From Brachypodium distachyon (Eukaryota > Streptophyta > Magnoliopsida > Poales > Poaceae), in assembly GCF_000005505.3 (NCBI RefSeq), contig NC_016133.3:2542001-2606000 (forward strand): a stretch of DNA of 64,000 bases, given 5' to 3'. The notes under the pieces were generated by a model, which was given only the letters and a program-made list of their open reading frames with translations, did no database searches and was not told the origin of the DNA. Position 1 is the first letter of the stretch. Each line of letters starts with the position of its first letter. The translations under genes and the position numbers were made by a program. Shown here piece after piece: positions 45,901-56,397 of the stretch.

Positions 45901-48529
45901 GATATAGTTCAAACTCTAGCTTTAGTGAAAAAGCTTGACGCAGAGAAGGGTATTGTTGGAAACATCCTATCAACCAGTGATCATGGCATGTCAGATGTTG
46001 ACAGATCACATGTTGGGTCCGTAGGGCCTATAGTTATTGTCCAGGGCTTAAGTACTGTCAAGGGCCTTGAAGGTGTTGAGCTCCTCGACACTCTCCTTAC
46101 TTACTTATGGCGCGTCCATGGTGTCGATTACTATGGCATGTGTGAGATGAGAGACGCAAAAGGTTTTCGTCATGTGAGAGATGACAACAAGAGCACCATT
46201 GCGTTTAACATCAGTGCTGCTGATTGGGAGAAAAAACTAGATTCCTTCTGGCATGAAAGACTGATGAATGGAAAGGATCCTCTAGTTGTATTGGCATCCC
46301 AGGACAAAATTGATGCAGCAACTGTTGAGACTCTGGAACCTTATGTCAAAAAAATTATGGATGATAAGTTTTCCTGGAAGTATGGGTGTGGAGCCTTGGG
46401 ATGTATTAAAATTTTCCATGCTCCTGAGTTTGTTCACAGGCATTTAAAACTCAAGCATCCTGAGTTGGTCTCTGAGTTGACTTCGAAAGTTCAAGAGGAT
46501 ATCTATCGCCAAAATTACATGAAGTAGGTATCAATATCACACAACTAAAATTTTACTGGTTTCAAATGTGTCAAAATGTGATGTTTTGCCTATTATTTCT
46601 TTTTGATGCAGTGATCCAAATGCCCCAGGTGGAATACCAGTTATGCAGCAATCTGCACCAGTAAGAATATATGCTTCTCAGTATTTTCTTATTTTTATGA
46701 TAGAGAGAAACACTTTGATGCTTCCCTACATAAATTGTAAATAACAATCTGTGTGATTCCTAGTTTATCCTTGTGTTTGTGGGTGTACATCGAAGACTTT
46801 TTATTCCTTTTACAAGAGGTTCCCTAGAAGATTGATTCTTGCTTCTTGTTGTATCTTCATCATCTACATTGTCCATGTCTGACTGATAAATAAATCAATA
46901 GAATATCAATCTGCAGTTTGTTGTGCTCACTAGTTATCATTTGTGTCTTTATTGTACATCTTTAACTGTATGGTTTCACATTTTAGACTAGAACCTAGAC
47001 TGATTGATGTTCTCTCCTTTTGCTGTTAATATCTGGTATGCATATATACACATCATATTGCTTTTTATTGGATTATATTCTAACTAGACTGGCTGAAATG
47101 GATTTATTGACCTAATGCGCTCTGTCTACTAGATTTCTGCATATATAATGTACTCCCTCCGATCCATAATAAGTGTCTCAGATTTTCTACTAACTTAGTA
47201 CAAAGTTGTACTAATTCTGAGACACTTATTATTGGATCGGAGGGAGTATTACTAAGCAGATTTAGCGATTTATCAGACTGTCATGGAATACTAAAATTGG
47301 ACGCTTCGTGTTTGATAGATAAGAATTAAAGAAGCTATGGATTCCAGTCACGTGAACTTTCATGGTGACCAGTTTTTACAAGAAGAATATTACTCCCTCC
47401 GTTCCATAATTCTTGTCTCAAATTTGCCCAAAAATGGATGTATCTACTCCTAAAAGGTGTCTAGATACATGTAAGATTTCGACAAGAATTATGAAACGGA
47501 GAGAGTACATTTTTTTCAAAGTAAATTTTTAAGAGTATAATATTTGCATTTTGCGACCTGCAAAACTTCTGATGTCCCGTATCTTGTGATACTATTCAGG
47601 TTTTCATCGCAACCTCGATAACCTTTTCGCTTTTGTTTTGTGTTGCTTTTTTTTTGGTCATTGTTGCCCAGGAAAATTACATCCAAAGCAACTGTGATGT
47701 TTATTACAATGCTAAATCTGCAATACTAATATCTTCGTTGATACCCCAGAACAGAGACAGGATCAGACAAATACCTGATGAGCAGATATCAGGCGCTTTT
47801 GACTTGCATGGTTTAAATGCCCCATTTGCACCTGAATCCCTCCCTCCGCCACTTCTAATCCCTGTGCCTGGTGCTGGGTACGTAGGTTATGTTATTCAAG
47901 TCAACTAGTAATTCAGTTACGAAGTCCAGGTGGAACACTAATGTTGGGTGTTCTGTATTTTAGCCCATTGGGTCCATTTGTTCCTGCGCCACCAGAGATG
48001 GCCATTCAGATGATGGAAGAGCAAAGACCTCCAAGACCAAATGGTGCTCAGCATGGGAAGCCACCTTTGATGCCAAGACCAATGATGCCCATGTATCCAC
48101 ATTTTCCGCGCGACCCTCGTCCTCTGCGAAAGTAAGTGGAATAGTAGTATTCCTCTATTTCCTTATGTTCTACTAAGTTCCATAAGCCCATACCTTTTTT
48201 TTTTCCTGCACCATAATCTTTATCAAACTGTTTGATGCTATAGTAAAGTTAGCATTCACCACTTGCACATTCTACTCTCTGCTAGTTTTATTTTCCAAAA
48301 AAAATCCTCTGCTAGTTTTGCACCATGCATTTTTGTTGTTATAATTCTACTTTGTTACTCACTCTTGTCGAAGCAATTTTTTTAATAAAAAAAACTTGAT
48401 TCTATTTCCGTCCTGCACATAATTCATTCCATGAGTATCTCCTAACTGGAGTCCAACCGTGCCCGCAGTTACGATGATCTCGATGCTCCTGATGAAGAAG
48501 TCACTGTCATTGACTACAGAAGCCTGTAG
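42952..48529 (+). CDS. SE: SERRATE (ARS2 homologue), C2H2 zinc-finger protein of RNA processing
   Basis: Twelve exons: 42952-43664, 43802-43851, 44667-44718, 44913-44987, 45109-45183, 45269-45316, 45555-45623, 45714-46523, 46612-46660, 47750-47877, 47964-48131, 48469-48529, giving 765 residues with every phase consistent. SERRATE acts in the nucleus with DCL1 and HYL1 in pri-miRNA processing and with the cap-binding complex in splicing. Evidence: the N-terminal ARS2 domain (GLMTYKQF, RYQEYKTAYITTQKRAYF), the core (LLTYLWRVHGVDYYGMCE), the zinc finger (YGCGALGCIKIFHAPEFV then HRHLKLKH), the Pro-rich tail and the terminal signature DAPDEEVTVIDYRSL. Exon 1 contains four copies of a PPPPPLGSSRPKRL-acidic unit. 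Intron 9 is 1.1 kb and holds two Stowaway MITEs. The start ATG has a good context (accaATGG). Confidence 0.93.
43021..43320 (+). repeat. Four tandem coding repeats in SERRATE exon 1
   Basis: A unit encoding (L)PPPPPLGSSRPKRL followed by a short Asp/Glu run occurs four times, 60-75 bp apart, with LRSPRPKRL in the last copy. Unit lengths are multiples of three, so the frame is kept. Each PKRL has a basic, NLS-like character. Confidence 0.85.
47153..47246. mobile_element. Stowaway MITE in SERRATE intron 9 (first)
   Basis: CTCCCTCCGATCCATAATAA at the left, inverted ttattggatcggagggag at the right, TA on both sides. Length 94 bp, nearly a perfect hairpin (gtctcagattttctac... / ...gagacactt). Confidence 0.92.
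47393..47505. mobile_element. Stowaway MITE in SERRATE intron 9 (second)
   Basis: CTCCCTCCGTTCCATAATTC at the left, inverted gaattatgaaacggagagag at the right, TA on both sides. Length 113 bp. Of a different subfamily from the element 150 bp upstream; it matches those at 37694 and 55797. Confidence 0.92.
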
Positions 48530-49768
48530 AGCGTCTCTTGTCAGAGTCAAATCTGCTGATAGTGCCCATAGGGCCATAGCTAAGTTCCTCCGGGTAGCAT
48601 AACCAACTGACATGAAATTTGAACTCTCTGAGGTTCTGACTGAGAGGTGCCTCATCATTTCCTGCAATACCCTCCGCTCAAACGAGCAAGCATCCGTGCC
48701 ATCTGTCGAAATGCTGATACTGATCCTGACTCTGCCATGAACTGGCATTACATACTCTGGCTCGGTGTATTTGGGCCAGGATATTTGGCGGTGTTTACCT
48801 ACAGGAGGCCCACTTTACTTGGGTTTGCAGCCCAAACGCCACTGGTTAAGTAGCTTCTGCTATCTTCTAAACCTACACATGGGCCCACACTTTATCTCTT
48901 GCTTCATGTAGGGTTTGTGTTCTATGTTAGATTGCACGCTTGTAGCAGGGGGTGCATGGCATTTGGATTCTATACATTTTTCTTTGCCTGTCGTTTTCTC
49001 TCCATTCTCTTTTATTTTGTTTGGAAGAAAGTTGCACACGTACATATCCAGTAATATGTATTTCTAACACATATCTCCATTGCATTCCTCCTTCCTCCCT
49101 CTCGAAATCATTTATTTCTCGATTTTACCAATAGCATTTTTTTCACATACATGATTCCATTTTACATAATTGAGATGTGGACATATTTGTTGTGGACTTT
49201 GCTCGATCTACAAAATAACACGATCATTTACAACTTAACTAGTCTTGGGAAGAGAGTGTGCACATGAATGTCATCCTAGCCCAACGGTGTCTTAAAGTCG
49301 GGACGTGAGGAAGAGAGGGCAAGAAGAAGGAAGCGGGAAGATGAAGAAGGATAAGGAAAAGGGAAAGAGGGATGACCGACGAAGTCAGTGGACATTGTTG
49401 GCAGCAAAGACCTTCGTGACGTTGAGAAGATGGGTAATGAGCTCATGGCTCAGCTTGGAGGAAGGCCATATGGTTGGCAGGATGATACCTCGGCTCGAGG
49501 AATAGAAGGGCGACATAGTAAGGAGAAGAACGATGGGGTTAGGTGAGAGGGAGGAGGAACACAAGGGGCACCATACGGAAGTAGTCCGTGAAATGAGTTC
49601 AGACGATGGGAAATTGTTTGTGGAGTACAAAAGTCACACTCGTGTTAATTTTTATTCTGATGCTTGAGCTAATTTCTCCGACCATTGTAATTTTAAATCA
49701 AGTTCAGGCTTGTTTTAATTCGCAAGAAACTAGAATCAATATTGACTCTCCGTAGAAATAACAATAAA
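48530..49768. other. SERRATE 3' UTR and intergenic DNA
   Basis: No supported gene. A purine-rich stretch (49300-49560) gives charged low-complexity frames on both strands (for example a Lys/Arg/Glu-rich 66-codon frame) without domain or context support. Confidence 0.4.
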
Positions 49769-49773
49769 GTAAA

Positions 49774-50485
49774 TGTTGGAGAATACAATGCAAGCTTCTA
49801 GAGTGTTCTCAATATTACAAGAAAGAAGACATTACTATGGAATACTCTAGAATATAAAATAAATAAAAGAGGTAACCTTCTAGTGTTTAGATATGCATGA
49901 AGAAGCTTTGGAATATTCTAGAATAGGAGTTTAAAATAAATAAATAGGAAACCTTGTAGTATCTAGATATTTATGTAGAAGTGTGTGGAAGGCTTTAGAT
50001 ATTTTGTATCAATGGCTAAGATTTTGACACATTTCAAAGATCCAATGGCCATGTAGTCCTATAAATAAAGGCCCTTGCCTCACACCTTGTGTAGTAGAGA
50101 ATAAAAGAAGTGAAGAAGGTGGAGAACAAGGTGTGAGCAAGTGTAAGGTGTGTATGCTCTCTCTTGTACTAATATTCCTAAAGCAATATAGTACTACTTT
50201 GTTCATATAAGTCTCCCGGTTAGGCCTTGTTATTTCTAAGTACTTAGTGCATATAAGTTGTGATTTAACGTGAGCGGATTCGCCCGGAATCACAACGGTC
50301 TTGTTTCAACGTGAGTGGCATAGCCGTCCGGATTCAAGACTTGCTTTAACGTGAGTGGCTCTGCCGCCCGGAAGCTTGCACTAAGTAAGTAGAAATAAAA
50401 AGGGACTAATTAACTACACCAAAGTAGTTGGTATAGGTGAATAGGCCCTCTCGTAGTGTGTTAGGTCCACCTCGAATTCTCTACA
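49774..50485 (+). repeat. 5' LTR of the Copia element
   Basis: Starts TGTTGGAGAATACAATGC and ends TTCTCTACA. Contains a CCAAT word and a TATAAATA box at 50060-50067, so transcription should start a little downstream. Three copies of AACGTGAGYGG spaced 40-41 bp apart (50267, 50308, 50348) follow in the presumed R/U5 part. Confidence 0.95.
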
Positions 50486-50662
50486 GTTGGTATCAGAGCA
50501 GGCGGTCCGGGACCGTCATTTGGAGGAAGAGTTGTAAGCACGGGGTGCTTGCTTTGTTCGGTGCAACAAGAAGGCGCTGAGGGGAGACTCTGCTGGTGCA
50601 CAGTCTAGGACTGTGAAGCTGGTCCGGGACCAAAGCTTACTTGACGCTGGGCGCAAGTCACC

Positions 50663-53600
50663 ATGGCGGATCTTGCTAGCTCAAGCAGCGGGATCAGGAA
50701 GCTTAATAGCCACAACTATGGCTATTGGCAGACCTGCATGGAGTCCTACCTACAAGGTCAGGACCTATGGGAGGTCGTTGCGGGCACCGAAGCATTTCCT
50801 CTAGAGAATGCTGATGCCTTGCGGAAATGGAAGATCAAGTCAAGGAAGGCCATGTTTGTATTGAAGACGACCATCGAAGAGGACCTATTGGAGCACATCC
50901 GTGATGAGAAGACACCTAAGGAGGCATGGGAGACTTTGGCGAAGCTATTCTCAAGGAAAAATGAAGCACGGCTCCAGCTCTTGCAAAATGAGCTCGCAGG
51001 TATCTCACAAGGCAATCTATCCATCAGTCAATATTTTTCGAAGGTGAAGTTTATTTGCCGTGAGATATCCCAACTTGCCCCGGATGAGAAGGTGAGCGAG
51101 ACTCGGATGAAGAGAATCATCATCCACGGTCTTAGACCCGAATACAATGGGTTTATGGCTGTGGTGATGGGATGGCCTACTCCACCTTCAGTAGTGGAGT
51201 TGGAGAATTTATTGGTAAATCAAGAGGAGTTAGCTAAGAAGATGGGGAGCATAACCATAAAGGAAGAAGAGGAGGCACTTTTCACTAAGAAGAAGAGCCC
51301 ACACCAAAAACAATGGAATCCCAAGTCTAAGTGGACAGAAGGTGGGAAAGAGCATCCAAAGGAGAGAAGCAACTCTTCAGGGGGAGACCAACGAGAAAGA
51401 CAAGGACCAAAATGGTACGAGAAGAATGCAAGGAGACCAAGTGATGGATGCTTCAACTGTGGCAAGGCAGGTCACTTTGCTCGAGAATGCCGATTTCCAA
51501 GGAGGTCAAATGATGGATGCTCCAATTGTGGTAAGAAAGGTCACCTTACTCGAGAATGTCGATATCCAAGAAGGCGTTATGAAGGGAATGTGGCCACCAC
51601 AAAAGAGAAAGAAGAGATCACTCTAGAAGCATCCATGAGCGAAGAAGAATGGGACGCCGAAGCTGGATACTCTCAAGAGGTTGACATAGAAGACTTGGAA
51701 GAAGACATGGAGGTGCCAGCCCTTGCAATGGATGAAGAAGAGTTGGAGGAAGATATGGAGGCACCAGCCTTTGCGATGGATGAAGAAGAGTTGGAGGAAG
51801 ACATGAAGCCACCAGTCTTTGCAACGGATGAAGAAGAGTTGGAGGAGGACATGGAGGCGCCAGCCCTTGCAGCAATCAAGGATCCAAAAATCAACTATAA
51901 AGATGATTGGATCGTTGATTCTGGGTGCTCCAACCATATGACTAATGATGACAACAAGCTGCAAGATATGACCGAGTACAAGGGAGGAAAAATGGTGCTG
52001 ACAGCTAACAACTCCAAGCTATCGATTTCCCATGTTGGAAAGACAGCCGTTCCAAGGTATGGCCCTCAACAACTCCAACTTGAGAGAGTCTATCACGTCC
52101 CAGGCTTGAAGAAGAATCTGTTGTCAGTACCTCAACTGACAGCAGAAGGGAAGTATGTTCTGTTTGGTCCACAAGAAGTAGCAATCTTCAGAAGGCTCAA
52201 GGTGATCGGCACACCCATCATGGAAGGGAAAAAGAGAGACTCACTCTTTGTGCTCTCTGCTGAGTCAGCATACGTAGACAAGACTCGGAAGAATGAGACG
52301 GCTGATCTTTGGCATGCGCGGCTTGGACACGTCAGCTACCACAAGTTGAAGGAGATGATGGAGAAGCATGTAGTGAAGGGGCTTCCTGATCTTGATATCC
52401 GTACAGACATGGTCTGTGCTGGATGTCAGTATGGCAAGGCCCACCAATTGCCATACAAGGAGTCGCAGCATCAGTCAAAGGTACCTCTAGAGCTCATACA
52501 CTCAGATGTCTTTGGCCCAGTCAAGCAAATATCACTTGGAGGCATGAGATACATGGTGACCTTCATCGACGACTTCTCAAGGTACGTTTGGGTATATTTT
52601 ATGAAGGAGAAGTCTGAGACCTTTATGAAATTTAAGAAATTTAAGGATATGATAGAAGGTGAACTCGAGTATAAGATACGGTGCCTACGCACTGACAATG
52701 GGAGAGAATATTTATCCAATGAGTTCACCATCTATCTCAAGAAAAATAAGATAAAAAGGCAGTTAACTTGCCCTAATACTCCACAACAAAATGGAGTAGC
52801 GGAGCGCAAGAATCGTCACCTTGCGGAAACTTGTCGGAGTATGTTGCATGCCAAAAATGTTCCTGGAAGATTCTGGGCTGAGTGTATGAGGACTGCAGCT
52901 CATGTGATTAATAAGCTACCACAAGTGAGGTTGGGGTTCAAATCACCACATGAGAAGCTTTGGAGGATGAAACCAGCCATCAGCCACCTCAAGGTATTTG
53001 GTTGCGTATGCTATATCTTTGTGCCAGATCACCTAAGAACCAAGTTTGAAAAGAAGGCGAAGAGGTGCATCTTTGTTGGTTACGATGATGCTCGAAAAGG
53101 ATGGAGGTGTTGTGATCCAACCACAGGTAAATGTCACACCTCAAGGAACATTGTGTTCGATGAAGCTTCTTCATGGTGGTCCCCTAAGAAAGAAGAGATT
53201 CCTGAATCACCTGACGTGGAGGAGGTTATAGAAGAAGAAAGAGATCAGAAGTTAGAAACCCCAAGTGAAGGAGAAAGGAGCTCACCAAGTAAGACCAAGA
53301 GTCCGTGGAAGACTGGCATACACCAACCTGAAGAGCCACAAACCGAGGAGCATGATCAAGAACTTCGAAGATCAACAAGACCTAGGAAGCCCAATCCAAG
53401 GTACGCTAATGCTGCTCTTGCCGATGAGTCTTTACCTATTGAGCCATCTTCCTATGAAGAAGCAGCACGAGGCCCTGAGTGGCAGAAGGCGATGGAAGAA
53501 GAGATTAAGGCACTAAAGGAAAACCAAACATGGGACTTAGTGCCAAAGCCAAAGGATGTGAAGCCAATATCCTGCAAATGGGTCTACAAAGTGAAAACCC

Positions 53601-54979
53601 GAACAGATGGCTCAATTGAAAGGTATAAAGCTCGACTTGTGGCACGAGGTTTCTCGCAGGAGTATGGACTGGATTACGAAGAAACATTCAGTCCGGTGGC
53701 AAAAATCACAACAGTTCGAGTCTTGCTTGCATTGGCTGCCAGCAAGTCTTGGGAGTTGTGGCAGATGAATGTCAAGAATGCCTTTCTGCATGGAGAACTT
53801 GACAAGGAGATTTACATGGAGCAGCCAAAGGGGTTTGAGAGCAAGAAATACCCCGAGCATGTCTGCAAACTAAAGAAGGCACTCTACGGGCTAAAGCAAG
53901 CACCAAGAGCATGGTACGGAAAGATCGGTGAGTTCCTAGTACACAATGGCTTTAAAGTTGCTCCATCAGACTCTAGTTTATTTGTGATGGCCAAGGAAGG
54001 AAGACTAGCAATAGTTCTAGTCTATGTTGATGACTTGATCATCACGGGAGATTACTCCGAGGAGATAGAAAGGACAAGGGAAAATCTCTCCGTGAGATTT
54101 CAAATGAAGGAACTTGGTGAGTTAGGACACTTCCTTGGACTTGAGGTGGAGCACACTAAGAATGGGATATTCTTAGGCCAACAAAAGTATGCGAAAGACC
54201 TTCTTAAGAGGTATGGGATGCTTGACTGCAAACCTATTTCCACTCCTATGGATCCTAACGCAAGACTTCAAGAAGACAAAGAAAAGAACTTGGAGGATGC
54301 AACCATGTATCGGCAACTGGTCGGGAGTCTTATCTATCTGACACTTAGTCGGCCAGATATTTCCTATGCCGTTGGAGTGGCAAGCCGATACATGAGCACA
54401 CCAAAGAAGCCTCACCTTGATGCAATAAGGCGAATACTCAGGTATGTCAAAGGCACCTTAAATTATGGCATCCTATATAAGAAAACAAAAGAATGCCAGG
54501 TTATTGGTTACTGCGACGCCGACTATGCCGGAGATTGTGATACACGGAGATCAACCACTGGATATCTCTTCAGTCTTGGATCGGGAGCCATAACATGGTG
54601 CAGCAAAAGGCAACCTACAGTGGCACTGTCAAATACTGAAGCAGAATATCGATCAGCGGCAGCGGCAGCACAAGAAAGCACCTGGCTTAAACAATTGATG
54701 GAAGACCTTCATCAAACTCCAAAAGATCAGGTATGGATTTTCTGTGATAACTTATCCACCATAAGGCTAGCAGAAAATCCTGTCTTCCGTGCAAGGACAA
54801 AGCACATAGAGGTGCACTACCACTATATCAGAGAAAAGGTCCTTAAGGGGGAAATTGAGATGGTGCCAACAAAGACAGAAGACCAGACTGCAGATATCCT
54901 CACCAAGAGTCTCAACAAATCAAAATTCGAGAAGTTTCGAGAAGCTCTTGGCATGGTCACCAAAGAAGCTTTGCATTGA
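50663..54979 (+). CDS. Copia gag-pol polyprotein, uninterrupted
   Basis: 1438 codons in one frame with order gag, protease, integrase, reverse transcriptase, RNase H, which defines Copia. Gag (about residues 1-290) includes a UBN2-type region and two CCHC knuckles (CFNCGKAGHFAREC, CSNCGKKGHLTREC, near 263 and 283). A 16-residue acidic repeat follows (about 347-405). The protease site is DSG near 419 (WIVDSGCSNHMT). The pre-integrase segment is LWHARLGHV near 549. Integrase has HSDVFGP, RTDNGREY and PQQNGVAERKNR. Reverse transcriptase has MNVKNAFLHGEL and YVDDL near 1121. RNase H has DADYAGDCDTRRSTTGY near 1285 and the tail TADILTKSL. No stop or frameshift was seen. The start ATG lies 175 bp after the primer-binding site. 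Confidence 0.95.
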   Translation: MADLASSSSGIRKLNSHNYGYWQTCMESYLQGQDLWEVVAGTEAFPLENADALRKWKIKSRKAMFVLKTTIEEDLLEHIRDEKTPKEAWETLAKLFSRKNEARLQLLQNELAGISQGNLSISQYFSKVKFICREISQLAPDEKVSETRMKRIIIHGLRPEYNGFMAVVMGWPTPPSVVELENLLVNQEELAKKMGSITIKEEEEALFTKKKSPHQKQWNPKSKWTEGGKEHPKERSNSSGGDQRERQGPKWYEKNARRPSDGCFNCGKAGHFARECRFPRRSNDGCSNCGKKGHLTRECRYPRRRYEGNVATTKEKEEITLEASMSEEEWDAEAGYSQEVDIEDLEEDMEVPALAMDEEELEEDMEAPAFAMDEEELEEDMKPPVFATDEEELEEDMEAPALAAIKDPKINYKDDWIVDSGCSNHMTNDDNKLQDMTEYKGGKMVLTANNSKLSISHVGKTAVPRYGPQQLQLERVYHVPGLKKNLLSVPQLTAEGKYVLFGPQEVAIFRRLKVIGTPIMEGKKRDSLFVLSAESAYVDKTRKNETADLWHARLGHVSYHKLKEMMEKHVVKGLPDLDIRTDMVCAGCQYGKAHQLPYKESQHQSKVPLELIHSDVFGPVKQISLGGMRYMVTFIDDFSRYVWVYFMKEKSETFMKFKKFKDMIEGELEYKIRCLRTDNGREYLSNEFTIYLKKNKIKRQLTCPNTPQQNGVAERKNRHLAETCRSMLHAKNVPGRFWAECMRTAAHVINKLPQVRLGFKSPHEKLWRMKPAISHLKVFGCVCYIFVPDHLRTKFEKKAKRCIFVGYDDARKGWRCCDPTTGKCHTSRNIVFDEASSWWSPKKEEIPESPDVEEVIEEERDQKLETPSEGERSSPSKTKSPWKTGIHQPEEPQTEEHDQELRRSTRPRKPNPRYANAALADESLPIEPSSYEEAARGPEWQKAMEEEIKALKENQTWDLVPKPKDVKPISCKWVYKVKTRTDGSIERYKARLVARGFSQEYGLDYEETFSPVAKITTVRVLLALAASKSWELWQMNVKNAFLHGELDKEIYMEQPKGFESKKYPEHVCKLKKALYGLKQAPRAWYGKIGEFLVHNGFKVAPSDSSLFVMAKEGRLAIVLVYVDDLIITGDYSEEIERTRENLSVRFQMKELGELGHFLGLEVEHTKNGIFLGQQKYAKDLLKRYGMLDCKPISTPMDPNARLQEDKEKNLEDATMYRQLVGSLIYLTLSRPDISYAVGVASRYMSTPKKPHLDAIRRILRYVKGTLNYGILYKKTKECQVIGYCDADYAGDCDTRRSTTGYLFSLGSGAITWCSKRQPTVALSNTEAEYRSAAAAAQESTWLKQLMEDLHQTPKDQVWIFCDNLSTIRLAENPVFRARTKHIEVHYHYIREKVLKGEIEMVPTKTEDQTADILTKSLNKSKFEKFREALGMVTKEALH
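51701..51885 (+). repeat. 48-bp acidic coding repeat in Copia gag-pol
   Basis: Four units encode EDMEaPAlAMDEEELE-like 16-mers, between the second zinc knuckle and the protease. The units keep the frame and differ by a few substitutions each; the last is partial. Confidence 0.9.
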
Positions 54980-54986
54980 GGGGGAG

Positions 54987-55702
54987 TGTTGGAGAATACA
55001 ATGCAAGCTTCTAGAGTGTTCTCAATATTACAAGAAAGAAGACATTACTATGGAATACTCTAGAATATAAAATAAATAAAAGAGGAAACCTTCTAGTGTT
55101 TAGATATGCATGAAAAAGCTTTGGAATATTCTAGAATAGGAGTTTAAAATAAATAAATAAATAGGAAACCTTGTAGTATCTAGATATTTATGTAGAAGTG
55201 TGTGGAAGGCTTTAGATATTTTGTATCAATGGCTAAGATTTTGACACATGTCAAAGATCCAATGGCCATGTAGTCCTATAAATAGAGGCTCTTGCCTCAC
55301 ACCTTGTGTAGTAGAGAATAAAAGAAGTGAAGAAGGTGGAGAACAAGGTGTGAGCAAGTGTAAGGTGTGTATGCTCTCTCTTGTACTAATATTCCTAAAG
55401 CAATATAGTACTACTTTGTTCATATAAGTCTCCCGGTTAGGCCTTGTTATTTCTAAGTACTTAGTGCATATAAGTTGTGATTTAACGTGAGCGGATTCGC
55501 CCGGAATCACAACGGTCTTGTTTCAACGTGAGTGGCATAGCCGTCCGGATTCAAGACTTGCTTTAACGTGAGTGGCTCTGCCGTCCGGAAGCTTGCACTA
55601 AGTAAGTAGAAATAAAAATGGACTAATTAACTACACCAAAGTAGTTGGTATAGGTGAATAGGCCCTCTCATAGTGTGTTAGGTCCACCTCGAATTCTCTA
55701 CA
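54987..55702 (+). repeat. 3' LTR of the Copia element
   Basis: Nearly identical to the 5' LTR. Distinguishing changes include an extra AATA near 55157 and TATAAATA changed to TATAAATAG at the TATA box. Confidence 0.95.
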
Positions 55703-55796
55703 GTAAATCATAAAACGGACGTGACTTAAGCTGACTCTACACAAATTAGCATGAAATTCCATGGTCACCGTCAATTTTTTTTTTTGCTACGGAGTA

Positions 55797-55907
55797 CTTG
55801 CCGTTCCACAATTTTTGTCTCAATTTTGTTCAAAAATGGATATATCTGTTCCTAAAAAATGTCTACATACATGTAAAATTTCGACAAGAATTATGGAACA
55901 GAGGTAG
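55797..55907. mobile_element. Stowaway-like MITE with eroded ends
   Basis: Left ttgccgttccacaatttttg pairs with right caagaattatggaacagagg; the centre has aaaaatggatatatctgttc and acatgtaaaatttcgac, as in the 47393 element. Flanked by TA on both sides. Confidence 0.75.
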
Positions 55908-55909
55908 TA

Positions 55910-56270
55910 ACATATTTAGAGTTTATTTTTCGCATGTCATTTTACCGTCAATTTACCATCTTGATAAGATGACTATCCGTCCGTTCTTTCCCTGAGAAGA
56001 TTTTTCCGCGGAACAAATATAGTTTCGTGTCCAGGATTATTTAGCTATTTTTCTTTTTTCTAGGAAAGACGCAACCTATCTCTCTTTTATTTTATTTTTT
56101 GTGTACGCGGAAAGGCGTTTATGAACCGCCGAGAGGAGCCAGGCCATGCCACGCCGCAAAAAATACAAAAGCAAATCGAATAAAATACAATAAAAAAGAA
56201 AAAAAAGAGTGGGATGAGAAGGGGAGCCGGGGACGGCAGCCCTAGCCTCCTTTTACTTCATCGCCTTGCC
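55910..56270. other. Intergenic DNA upstream of eIF5
   Basis: AT-rich; no gene seen. GC content rises after 56200 toward the eIF5 promoter. Confidence 0.4.
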
Positions 56271-56272
56271 CC

Positions 56273-56279
56273 TATAAAA
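56273..56279 (+). promoter_or_regulatory. TATA box of the eIF5 gene
   Basis: TATAAAA in a GC-rich setting, followed about 30 bp later by a C/T-rich leader (cttcctccccccaacc) typical of plant transcription starts. Confidence 0.6.
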
Positions 56280-56397
56280 TCCGCCCGCCTCGCTTCCTCC
56301 CCCCAACCACTCCATCTCCTCGCCGCCATCGCCTACCAGGAAACCCTCCTCCTCGCCAGATTCGCTTACTCCCGGTCCGCCGCATCCCCAACCCGAG

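Larger units (their letters stand above)
49774..55702 (+). mobile_element. Complete Ty1/Copia LTR retrotransposon
   Basis: 5' LTR 49774-50485 (712 bp) and 3' LTR 54987-55702 (716 bp), both TG...CA. There is a perfect 5-bp target duplication GTAAA at 49769-49773 and 55703-55707. The primer-binding site TGGTATCAGAGC starts at 50488, and the polypurine tract GAGGGGGAG lies just before the 3' LTR. My by-eye comparison of the LTRs found 8 substitutions and one 4-bp indel, about 1.1 percent. The single gag-pol frame is uninterrupted. Structurally it has everything needed for transposition. Confidence 0.95.

Noticed and set aside
49305..49630. Charged or low-complexity ORFs on both strands downstream of SERRATE
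   Set aside because: Purine-rich sequence producing Lys/Glu/Arg-rich peptides with no domain or gene context.
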